Below are positions 56,162 through 63,700 of a stretch of DNA of 64,000 bases, piece by piece. Source of the stretch: Henriciella aquimarina (lineage in GTDB: Bacteria > Pseudomonadota > Alphaproteobacteria > Caulobacterales > Hyphomonadaceae); assembly GCF_002088975.1 (NCBI RefSeq), contig NZ_NCST01000132.1, forward strand, positions 1-64,000, read 5' to 3'. The notes under the pieces were generated by a model that saw only the letters and a list, made by a program, of their open reading frames with translations, was not told where the DNA came from and searched no databases. The position numbers and the translations under genes were made by a program. Position 1 is the first letter of the stretch. Each line of letters starts with the position of its first letter.

Positions 56162-56512
56162 CTAGAACCTATCGTCGCGCCCCGACTCCAGCTCGGCCTG
56201 GTAAGCGCGCATGACATCTTCTTCGCTTGCCGCAGGCGCTGCTTCGAGAGCTGCCTTGTCGGCTTCGCGCTCTTCTTCCTCACCAGGACGGACTTCCTGA
56301 AGGTTGGCAATCAGGCCCTCGCGCACGACATCCAGGCTGACGGCGCGCTCTGCGATTTCGCGAAGCGCAACAACCGGGTCCTTGTCATTGTCGCGGTCGA
56401 CTGTCAGCGGCGAGCCTTCGCGGATCATGCGGGCGCGCTGAGCAGCGACAAGGATAAGCTCAAAACGGTTCGGGACCTGCTCGATGCAGTCTTCTACAGT
56501 AACACGTGCCAT
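56162..56512 (-). CDS. rpoZ: RNA polymerase omega subunit
   Basis: 116 residues with the omega core [28 protein letters not shown] and [14 protein letters not shown], plus an acidic Ala/Glu-rich tail. It helps assemble beta-prime and is the site of ppGpp action on polymerase in many bacteria, which fits its place directly before rsh. First gene of rpoZ-rsh-pyrE-acpS-rnc-era-recO. Confidence 0.96.
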   Translation of the reverse strand: MARVTVEDCIEQVPNRFELILVAAQRARMIREGSPLTVDRDNDKDPVVALREIAERAVSLDVVREGLIANLQEVRPGEEEEREADKAALEAAPAASEEDVMRAYQAELESGRDDRF

Positions 56513-56645
56513 GGGGAAATTCTCCTGTGACCGTTTTGTATATGCGCTGCAGCAACTCTAGGCAACCCGGCGCTTGCTCCAAATGCAGTTCACAGATAGC
56601 CTTGAAGGCTTTCCCGCTAGATATTGATCAACGGACCTTTCTACA

Positions 56646-57221
56646 ATGGTATTTTACAAGGATGAGCGCCTCGCCGTCTTCATCGACGGAGCCAGTCTCT
56701 ATTCGAGCGCCCGCGCCCTCAATCTCGAGATCGATTTCCGCAAGCTGCTGGCCGAATTCCGCGATCGCGGCCATCTTCTGAGAGCGAATTACTACACCAC
56801 CATCCTCGAAAATGACGATTACAGCCCGATCCGACCGCTGGTCGACTGGCTTGCCTATAACGGCTTCAATGTTGTGACCAAACCAGCCCGGGAATTCACC
56901 GATCGCGAAGGCCGCCGCCGCGTGCGCGGCAATATGAATGTCGAGCTGACGGTCGATATGGTCGCCACGGCGCCTTTCGTCGATCACATTGTACTTTTCG
57001 CCGGCGATGGCGATTTCCGCCGGGCTGTCGAAGCGACCAAACAGCATGGCGTGCGGGTCACCGTCGTCTCCTCGATCAAGGGCCAGCCACAGACTGTCGC
57101 CGACGAATTGCGCCGCGAAGCCGACAGCTTCATCGACCTCTCGGACATGGCCAAGCTGATCGCCCGCCCGCGGCGTGACAGCGATGACGATGACCGCGAT
57201 ACGGACGACGATTATGACTGA
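56646..57221 (+). CDS. NYN domain (LabA/DUF88) putative RNA nuclease
   Basis: 191 residues. PIN-like acidic residues are visible: FIDGASLYSSARAL, NVELTVDMVATAP and LFAGDGDFRRAVE, the LabA/NYN catalytic set. A very acidic tail (RRDSDDDDRDTDDDYD) ends the protein. It probably cleaves or binds RNA. It is divergent from rpoZ, and its last codons overlap the start of the glycosylase gene. Confidence 0.92.
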   Translation: MVFYKDERLAVFIDGASLYSSARALNLEIDFRKLLAEFRDRGHLLRANYYTTILENDDYSPIRPLVDWLAYNGFNVVTKPAREFTDREGRRRVRGNMNVELTVDMVATAPFVDHIVLFAGDGDFRRAVEATKQHGVRVTVVSSIKGQPQTVADELRREADSFIDLSDMAKLIARPRRDSDDDDRDTDDDYD

Positions 57222-57864
57222 GCGGCAAGATGTACCTGCCGAGCCGCCCGTCGATTGTTCCCTCTGCCCCCGTCTCGTTGCCTACCGCCTCGAGAATGCC
57301 GAAAAACATCCCGACTGGTTCAATGGGGCGGTGCCCTCCTTCGGCGACCCCCAGGCCTCGATCCTGGTCGTGGGGCTGGCGCCCGGTGTCTCCGGAGCCA
57401 ACAAGACCGGCCGGCCCTTTACTGGCGACTGGGCGGGCGACCTGCTTTACGCCACGCTCGACAAGTTCGGCCTGTCCAGCGGCGCCTATGATGCCCGCCC
57501 CGATGACGGGCTCGCCCTTCACGATGCGATGATCACCAATGCCGTGCGCTGCGTGCCCCCTGCCAACAAGCCCGTGGGCGCCGAAATCAACACCTGCCGG
57601 CCCTTCCTGCAGGCCCGCATCGACGCCCTTCCCCGGCTCAAGGTGCTCCTTTGCCTGGGCAAGATTGCGCACGATTCGACAGTGCGCGGGCTCGGCCTGA
57701 AACTGAAGGACCATCCCTTCGGGCACGAAAGCGAGTACACGCTGCCGAATGGCCTGACCCTGCTGTCGAGCTATCACTGCTCGCGTTACAATACGAATAC
57801 ACGCCGCCTGACGCCCGAAATGTTCGAATCCGTCTTCGCCCGCGCACGGGCCCTGTCTGCCTGA
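57214..57864 (+). CDS. Uracil-DNA glycosylase family 5 (UDGb) Fe-S protein
   Basis: 216 residues from ATG 57214, overlapping the NYN gene by eight bases. Cluster cysteines are 15, 18, 113 and 128. Motif 1 is GLAPGVSGANKTGRPFTGD (54-72), close to family 5 GLAPAxxGANxTGRxFTGD. Motif 2 is SYHCSRYNTNTRRLT (186-200), the family-5 SYHxSxxNTxTxxLT. UDGb lacks the polar catalytic residue of family 1 and has broad activity on uracil, hypoxanthine and related bases. Confidence 0.9.
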   Translation: MTERQDVPAEPPVDCSLCPRLVAYRLENAEKHPDWFNGAVPSFGDPQASILVVGLAPGVSGANKTGRPFTGDWAGDLLYATLDKFGLSSGAYDARPDDGLALHDAMITNAVRCVPPANKPVGAEINTCRPFLQARIDALPRLKVLLCLGKIAHDSTVRGLGLKLKDHPFGHESEYTLPNGLTLLSSYHCSRYNTNTRRLTPEMFESVFARARALSA

Positions 57865-57894
57865 AGAACAGTCTTCTGTGGACTTCCGAGAGGG

Positions 57895-57910
57895 TTAACG
57901 CGCCATTAAC
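57895..57910. promoter_or_regulatory. CtrA-type box upstream of parE
   Basis: TTAA (57895-57898), seven bases, TTAAC (57906-57910): an exact match to the CtrA consensus TTAA-N7-TTAAC, 62 bases before the parE start in a 108-base intergenic region. I found no other perfect copy in the gene-free regions of the window. Confidence 0.65.
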
Positions 57911-57947
57911 GGCTTCCGCCTGTGATTAGGGCTCGTATCATTCCGGT

Positions 57948-57967
57948 GAGTCGGTCTAGACGGAGTC
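57948..57967. promoter_or_regulatory. Two GANTC (CcrM methylation-type) sites before parE
   Basis: GAGTC occurs at 57948-57952 and again at 57963-57967, the second six bases before the parE ATG. GANTC is the CcrM target whose methylation state tunes GcrA-dependent promoters in Caulobacterales. Confidence 0.5.
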
Positions 57968-57972
57968 CTTTG

Positions 57973-59973
57973 ATGGCAGCCCTCAACCAAGCCCAATTGT
58001 TCGACGACATGACGCCAGACCAATCCGGTTACTCCGCCAAGGACATCGAAGTCCTGGAAGGCCTTGAGCCCGTCCGCAAACGCCCCGGTATGTATATCGG
58101 CGGCACGGACGAGCGCGCCTATCACCACCTTTTCGCCGAAGTCCTCGACAATGCGATGGACGAAGCCGTGGCCGGCCATGCCAGCCGGATCGAGGTCCAT
58201 CTCGGCGAAGACGGCTACCTCACCATTGTCGACAATGGCCGCGGCATCCCGGTCGATCCGCACCCGAAATTCCCGGAGAAGTCGGCGCTGGAAGTTATCA
58301 TGACGACACTGCATGCCGGCGGGAAGTTCTCCGACAAGGCCTATGAGACCGCCGGCGGCCTGCACGGTGTCGGCATCTCGGTGGTGAATGCGCTGTCCGA
58401 GCGCGTTGAGGTCGAGGTGGCCCGCGACAAGAAACTCTATGTCCAGGCCTTCGAGCGCGGCCATGTGACGGGCCCCGTCGAACTGCGTGGCGCGGCCCCG
58501 AACCGCCGAGGCACGAGCGTGCGTTTCAAGCCCGATGTCGAGATCTTCGGCGAAAAGCTCCGTTTCAAGCCATCGCGCCTGTTCCAGATGGCGAGATCGA
58601 AAGCCTATCTCTATCGCGGCGTTGAAGTGCGCTGGTCCTGCGCACCGGAACTCCTGCCGGAGGATTCCAAGGTCCCGGCTGAAGCCGTCCTCACCTATCC
58701 CAACGGCTTGGCCGATCAGCTGGACGAGGTCTTCAAGGACAAGGAGATGATTACGGCCGAGGCCTTCTCCGGTCTTGTCGAGACAGATGAAGGCAAGGTC
58801 GAGTGGGCAATCGCCTGGACACCGGCCGGCTTCGGCGAAGCCGACGGCTTTTCACGCTCCTACTGTAACACGATCCCGACACCGGATGGCGGCACGCACG
58901 AGGCGGGCCTTCGCTCAGCCATCACCAAGGGCCTGCGCAATTATGGCGAACTGACCGGCCAGAAGAAGGCCTCCAACATCACGGCAGACGACATCATGTC
59001 CTATGCGGGCATTCTTCTGTCGGTCTTCATTCGCGGCCCGGAATTTGTCGGCCAGACCAAGGACAAGCTCTCGACCACAGCCGCCTTCCGCCTGGTCGAG
59101 AATGCCGTGCGCGACCGTTTCGACCATTGGCTCGCCGCCAGTCCGAAAGAATCCGACAAGCTGCTCAACTGGGCCATGGAGCGCGCCGACGACCGGGCGC
59201 GCCGACGCAAGGCCAAGGAAGTGGCCCGCAAATCGGCCACGAAGAAGCTGCGCCTACCCGGCAAACTGGCCGACTGCTCCAAAAGCGGGCCGGAAAACAC
59301 CGAACTTTTTATCGTCGAGGGCGACTCGGCTGGCGGCTCCGCCAAGCAGGCGCGCGACCGGGCGACCCAGGCCATTCTGCCCCTGCGCGGCAAGATCCTG
59401 AACGTTGCCTCTGCCTCGCATGACAAGCTCGAGAAGAACCAGGAGTTGTCGGACCTGATGCTGGCGCTCGGCACGGGGCTGCGGACGCGATTCAGCATTG
59501 ATGACCTGCGCTATGAGCGCGTCATCATCATGACCGATGCTGACGTCGACGGTGCGCACATTGCCTCGCTGCTCATCACCTTCTTCTACCAGATGACCCC
59601 CGGTCTGATCGAAAGCGGCCGCCTCTACATGGCCATGCCCCCGCTTTACCGGCTCAGCTACAAGGGCAAGTCGGTCTACGCCATGAATGACGAAGACAAG
59701 GCTGAGCTGATGGAGAAGGAATTCAAGGCGAACCAGAAGGTCGAGGTCGGCCGCTTCAAGGGTCTGGGCGAAATGAACCCCGTTCACCTCAAGGAAACGA
59801 CCATGGACCCGGCGACCCGTCAGCTTGCCCGGATCACCCTGCCCGACTCCATGGACGCCCTGACCGAGATGCGCCCGGCCGAACTCATCGACACGCTGAT
59901 GGGCAAGAAGGCCGAACACCGCTTCCGCTTCATCCAGGAAAATGCCCACTTCGCTGACGATCTCGACATCTAG
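57973..59973 (+). CDS. parE: DNA topoisomerase IV subunit B
   Basis: 666 residues from ATG 57973, with GGAG about seven bases upstream; an in-frame start at 57922 adds 17 non-conserved residues and would run through the promoter. ATPase motifs are EVLDNAMDEA, VDNGRGIPVD and GLHGVGISVVNALSE. TOPRIM segments are FIVEGDSAGGSAKQARDR and MTDADVDGAHIASLL. Length and the absence of the GyrB insert fit ParE. Its promoter has a CtrA-type box and two GANTC sites. Confidence 0.96.
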   Translation: MAALNQAQLFDDMTPDQSGYSAKDIEVLEGLEPVRKRPGMYIGGTDERAYHHLFAEVLDNAMDEAVAGHASRIEVHLGEDGYLTIVDNGRGIPVDPHPKFPEKSALEVIMTTLHAGGKFSDKAYETAGGLHGVGISVVNALSERVEVEVARDKKLYVQAFERGHVTGPVELRGAAPNRRGTSVRFKPDVEIFGEKLRFKPSRLFQMARSKAYLYRGVEVRWSCAPELLPEDSKVPAEAVLTYPNGLADQLDEVFKDKEMITAEAFSGLVETDEGKVEWAIAWTPAGFGEADGFSRSYCNTIPTPDGGTHEAGLRSAITKGLRNYGELTGQKKASNITADDIMSYAGILLSVFIRGPEFVGQTKDKLSTTAAFRLVENAVRDRFDHWLAASPKESDKLLNWAMERADDRARRRKAKEVARKSATKKLRLPGKLADCSKSGPENTELFIVEGDSAGGSAKQARDRATQAILPLRGKILNVASASHDKLEKNQELSDLMLALGTGLRTRFSIDDLRYERVIIMTDADVDGAHIASLLITFFYQMTPGLIESGRLYMAMPPLYRLSYKGKSVYAMNDEDKAELMEKEFKANQKVEVGRFKGLGEMNPVHLKETTMDPATRQLARITLPDSMDALTEMRPAELIDTLMGKKAEHRFRFIQENAHFADDLDI

Positions 59974-59986
59974 AGCCGCTGGCCGA

Positions 59987-60000
59987 CAGGCTTCGGCCTG
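59987..60000 (+). other. Small UUCG-loop hairpin after parE
   Basis: CAGGC-TTCG-GCCTG forms a 5-bp stem with a stable UUCG tetraloop 13 bases after the parE stop, but no T tract follows. It may be a transcript end or a stability element. Confidence 0.35.
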
Positions 60001-60087
60001 CATCTTGCTCACCTGTCCCTGAAGTTTGCCGGACAAGGCCCGGAATAGCCGGGTCATCCCGCAGACTGTTACAGGACGGGACAGATC

Positions 60088-61008
60088 ATGGCGATCAACT
60101 GGCCGGCAAACGCCCGAAAGTCATTTGGATCGGACATCCTTCAGGCGAGCCATACGCTCGACCAGTCTCCGCTGTTTTGCGACGCCGCTCTCGCCGCCCT
60201 CCTCGATGCCTATCCGCGCGACCAGCTCGGCATCTGGACCTTTGGCGAACATGGCGAGGGCGAAGAAGCCCCCGTCAGAGGCCGCGCCCCGGACCTCTCA
60301 GGCGAAGAGCTTATGCAGGCCGTCCGCCGCGGCCGGATCTGGCTCAACTTGCGGGCCGTTAACGCCAAGGTCTCAGACTATGGGCCCACGGCCGATGCCA
60401 TTTTTGGCAGCCTCGAACAAGCTTCGGGCCAGAAGGTCTTCAAGCGCGATATGGGCGTGCTGATCTCCTCACCTGGCGTGAATGTTCATTATCATCTCGA
60501 TATCCCGCTCGTGTCGCTGTTCCAGATCCGTGGCGAGAAAACGATGTGGGTCTATCCGGCAACGGTGGACTTCGCACCGGATGAACGCCTGGAATCCATT
60601 GTCCTGCGCGAGCAGGAAGAAGGTTTGACGTTCAGGCAGGCTTTCGAGACGTCGGCTCGCCGCATCGACATGAAGCCCGGCATGGCGGTCACATGGCCGC
60701 AGACCGCGCCCCACCGGGTCCAGAACGGTGACATGCTGAATGTCTCGCTGTCATGCGAATTCATGACACTTCCTGGGCTGATCCGCGCCAATGCGCTTTA
60801 TGCCAATGGCAAGCTGCGGCGCCAGTTTGGGGCGCACCCCAAGCGACCGAACGGTCTAACGCCCGCCACGCTGGGCAAGGCCGCTTTGGCCCGGCTGATG
60901 AAGCAGGCCGAGAAAAGACGGATAGCAAACGGGCCGACGCCTGCGACCTTCGAACTCGATCTCTCTGCGGCCAATTGCGTGCGCCCCCTCTCCGGCGTGG
61001 AGGCCTGA
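60088..61008 (+). CDS. JmjC/cupin-like protein, possible 2-oxoglutarate-dependent hydroxylase
   Basis: 306 residues. A double-stranded beta-helix core is suggested by NVHYHLDIPLVSLFQIRGEKTMWVYP, with His136-x-Asp138 and a distal His209 in WPQTAPHRVQNG. This is the HxD...H iron triad of JmjC/FIH-type oxygenases. Some relatives are annotated only as transcriptional regulators, but I see no DNA-binding motif. The next gene starts two bases after its stop, so the two almost certainly work together. Confidence 0.65.
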   Translation: MAINWPANARKSFGSDILQASHTLDQSPLFCDAALAALLDAYPRDQLGIWTFGEHGEGEEAPVRGRAPDLSGEELMQAVRRGRIWLNLRAVNAKVSDYGPTADAIFGSLEQASGQKVFKRDMGVLISSPGVNVHYHLDIPLVSLFQIRGEKTMWVYPATVDFAPDERLESIVLREQEEGLTFRQAFETSARRIDMKPGMAVTWPQTAPHRVQNGDMLNVSLSCEFMTLPGLIRANALYANGKLRRQFGAHPKRPNGLTPATLGKAALARLMKQAEKRRIANGPTPATFELDLSAANCVRPLSGVEA

Positions 61009-61010
61009 GC

Positions 61011-62183
61011 GTGGCCCGCGCAACGCCTCTCCCGCCTGACATGACCTGCCGGCTGGTGCGCTACGGCGACCTGACGGCAGCCGACCTCGACAAATGGCGC
61101 ATGTTGTGCCGCACGCATGAGACGTATGACAGCGCGCTTCTCCAGCCGGAATTCGCGTATCTTGTCGCCTGTGTGCGCGACGATGTCCGCATCGCTCTCT
61201 ACGAAACGAATGAACGTCTGGACGCCGTCCTTGCTATTCATCTGCGCCCGGACGGGCTGGCACGGCCCCTCGGCGCGCCCTTTTCTGATTATTCGGGCCC
61301 AGTCTTCCATCCAAGCTCGCAACTTGTCCTGCCTGATATGCTCAGCGCGGCCGGTATTGCGGCCTATGACGCCCCGGCGACGCCCGACCCATGGAGCAGG
61401 ATCGACCCGCCTGCCGACATGCTGGAGCAGCCGGAGTCCGAAGACAGTCATGTCATCCGGCTAAACGGCGTGAGCCCCGCCACACTTCTGGAAACCCAGA
61501 GGGCCGCCCACCCGAAGCGCTTCAAGAATTTCCGCCGGCTTGCCAGCCAGATACAGCGGGATATCGGTGAGTTGCAGCTCAGCTGGGGTCGGCCGGATGA
61601 GACGACCCTGGAAACGCTTCTTGCCTTCAAGAGCGAGCAATACCGGGCCTCGGGCTATGTCGATCTGACAACAGCCACCCAGTCGCGCCGCCTGCTACAG
61701 GCCGTCGCGACCAGTGAGCATGGTTTCTGTTTGTCGCTGAAGGTCAAGGATACGCTGGTGAGCGGGCATTTCGGCGTGAAGGTCGGCACCGCCTTCCATC
61801 CCTGGATTGCCGCGTTCAATCCGGCCTTCGGCCATTACTCACCGGGCAACCTGCTTCTCCTGAACGCGCTGCAGTCTCTCGATCGCATGGGGATCGAGAC
61901 CTATGACCTTGCCAATGGCCATGACCATTACAAGAAATACTTCGCCAACGCCTCGCGCCCGGCAAAACCGGTCTTTGCCACAGGACACGGGCTGAGAGCC
62001 TGGCGTCACACACTCAACCGCAAGGTCTGGAAACTGGCCGGGGCGAATGCCCCCTTCTCCCTCACAGCGCGACTGAAGCGCCGCATGGACCAGATCGCTG
62101 TCAGCGAGTTCGCCGTCCTGCCGCGTCTTCATGCCTTTGGCTATGCCCTGATGTCGCGTACCCTGCTGCGCAAACGGGCCTGA
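61011..62183 (+). CDS. FemAB/CelD-like GNAT acyltransferase
   Basis: 390 residues from GTG 61011, which has GGAGG seven bases upstream; ATG 61041 is the alternative, and the longer open frame upstream lies within the previous gene. The C-terminal half contains the BioF2-like acetyltransferase core: RFKNFRRLASQIQRDIGEL, YRASGYVDL, VSGHFGVKVGTAFHPWIAAFNPAFGHYSPGNLLLL and YDLANGHDHYKKYF. These proteins transfer acyl or aminoacyl groups to sugars, peptides or polysaccharides. It is coupled to the JmjC-like gene. Confidence 0.8.
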   Translation: MARATPLPPDMTCRLVRYGDLTAADLDKWRMLCRTHETYDSALLQPEFAYLVACVRDDVRIALYETNERLDAVLAIHLRPDGLARPLGAPFSDYSGPVFHPSSQLVLPDMLSAAGIAAYDAPATPDPWSRIDPPADMLEQPESEDSHVIRLNGVSPATLLETQRAAHPKRFKNFRRLASQIQRDIGELQLSWGRPDETTLETLLAFKSEQYRASGYVDLTTATQSRRLLQAVATSEHGFCLSLKVKDTLVSGHFGVKVGTAFHPWIAAFNPAFGHYSPGNLLLLNALQSLDRMGIETYDLANGHDHYKKYFANASRPAKPVFATGHGLRAWRHTLNRKVWKLAGANAPFSLTARLKRRMDQIAVSEFAVLPRLHAFGYALMSRTLLRKRA

Positions 62184-62207
62184 CGGTCACAAAGCCGCAC
62201 TTTTCGT

Positions 62208-62225
62208 CTGTTGCCATTGCAACAG
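62208..62225. promoter_or_regulatory. Perfect 7-bp dyad in the amidohydrolase promoter region
   Basis: CTGTTGC (62208-62214), four bases, GCAACAG (62219-62225), 53 bases before the amidohydrolase ATG. Candidate operator. Confidence 0.45.
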
Positions 62226-62241
62226 CTTGCGAATTGGTCAG

Positions 62242-62259
62242 TATGACGAGAAAGTCATA
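62242..62259. promoter_or_regulatory. Second dyad, TATGAC-N6-GTCATA
   Basis: TATGAC (62242-62247) and GTCATA (62254-62259) form perfect 6-bp arms with a six-base spacer, 19 bases before the amidohydrolase ATG and overlapping where a -10 region or leader would be. Confidence 0.45.
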
Positions 62260-62278
62260 AGCTGTCAGAGGGGCTTTC

Positions 62279-63700
62279 ATGAAAACGTCTTTGAGCGTCG
62301 CTGCGGCGGTCGCAGTGCTTCTCAGTGTCGGCGCCTGCGGCGGCGATGGTGGGGACGAGACACCCGATAAGCAGGCAAGCAACGAAAAGGCCTTCGACAA
62401 GGATCCCTATCCGTCGACCTACAACGCCTATCCCGCAGGCGCGGTTTTGCTTCAGGGCGCCACGGTCTATGACGGGCTTGGCGGCATCGCCGAAAACCAG
62501 GACGTGCTGCTGAAGGATGGCGCCATCGAGGCAATTGGCGAAGACCTTGAAGCCGGAGAGGATGTCGAGGTGATCGACGCCACCGGCAAATACGTCACGC
62601 CGGGCATCATCGACAATCACTCCCACCTTGGCGTCTACCCCTCGCCGAGTGTCAGCGCCCATCAGGACGGCAATGAAATCTCCGCGCCTGTGACGGCGGA
62701 AGTCTGGGCCGAGCACGGCCTCTGGCCACAAGATCCGGGCTTCAACCGGGCTCGCGCGGGCGGGGTGACCTCGATGCAGATCCTGCCGGGCTCCGCCAAT
62801 CTCTTCGGCGGGCGCGGCGTGATCATCAAGAATGTACCGGCCCGCAGCGTCCAGGGCATGAAATTCCCCGACGCGCCCTACACGCTGAAGATGGCCTGCG
62901 GGGAAAACCCGAAGCGCGTTTATGGCTATGGCAATGGCCGCTATCCGGGCGGCGCGCCGTTCTCGCGCATGGGCAACATGGCCGGCTATCGCGGCGCCTG
63001 GATCGACGCCCAGGAATACAAGGCCAAGTGGGACAAATGGGAAGAGGAAGGCGGCGACCAGCCGGCCCGCGATCTTGAGCTCGACACGCTCAAGGGTGTG
63101 CTCGAAGGCGACATCCTCGTCCACATGCACTGCTACCGCGCAGACGAGATGATGCAGATCATCGATATGTCGAAGGAGTTCGACTACAAGATCTCCTCCT
63201 TCCACCACGCCGTCGAAAGCTACAAGATTGCCGACACGCTGGCCGAGGAAGACATCTGTTCCTCGATGTGGGCGGACTGGTGGGGCTTCAAGATGGAGGC
63301 CTATGACGGCATTCGTGAGAATATTCCCTTTGTCCACAATGCCGGGGCCTGCGCCATCGTGCATTCCGACAGCGACATCGGCATCCAGCGCCTGAACCAG
63401 GAGGCCGCGAAGGCCCTGGCCGATGGCAAGCGGGTCGGCCTCGAGATCTCGAAGGCCGAAGCCTGGACATGGCTGTCGGCGAACCCGGCCAAATCCCTCG
63501 GCATCTTCGACCAGACCGGCTCTCTGGAACCCGGCAAGGACGCCGATGTCGTCCTCTGGTCGACAGATCCGTTCAGTGTCTACGCGCAGGCCGAGAAGGT
63601 CTTTGTCGACGGGGCCCTGATGTATGACCGGGACGATCCGGACTATCAGCCCGTCAGCGATTTTGAACTTGGCCAGCCCGGCGAAGGAGACGTGAAATGA
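62279..63700 (+). CDS. Lipoprotein amidohydrolase (imidazolonepropionase-like)
   Basis: 473 residues. Lipoprotein signal ends SVGAC with Cys20. The amidohydrolase TIM-barrel starts GATVYDGLGG and carries the metal motif HSHLG (His114, His116); later ligands lie in HMHCYRAD, SFHHAVES and HSDSDIG. The C-terminal GSLEPGKDADVVLWSTDP is the family closing strand. It probably hydrolyses a cyclic amide or peptide-like bond in the periplasm. It overlaps the next amidohydrolase by ATGA. Confidence 0.9.
   Translation: MKTSLSVAAAVAVLLSVGACGGDGGDETPDKQASNEKAFDKDPYPSTYNAYPAGAVLLQGATVYDGLGGIAENQDVLLKDGAIEAIGEDLEAGEDVEVIDATGKYVTPGIIDNHSHLGVYPSPSVSAHQDGNEISAPVTAEVWAEHGLWPQDPGFNRARAGGVTSMQILPGSANLFGGRGVIIKNVPARSVQGMKFPDAPYTLKMACGENPKRVYGYGNGRYPGGAPFSRMGNMAGYRGAWIDAQEYKAKWDKWEEEGGDQPARDLELDTLKGVLEGDILVHMHCYRADEMMQIIDMSKEFDYKISSFHHAVESYKIADTLAEEDICSSMWADWWGFKMEAYDGIRENIPFVHNAGACAIVHSDSDIGIQRLNQEAAKALADGKRVGLEISKAEAWTWLSANPAKSLGIFDQTGSLEPGKDADVVLWSTDPFSVYAQAEKVFVDGALMYDRDDPDYQPVSDFELGQPGEGDVK

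Noticed and set aside
59974-60087. Nested short hairpins before the JmjC-like gene as a riboswitch
   Set aside because: Stems of five base pairs (CCCGG/CCGGG, TCCCG/CGGGA) are expected by chance in such GC-rich sequence and no known aptamer pattern is visible.
60753-61010. Upstream extension of the acyltransferase frame into the JmjC-like gene
   Set aside because: A GGAGG seven bases before GTG 61011 and the JmjC-like reading frame through this stretch show that the extension is not coding.
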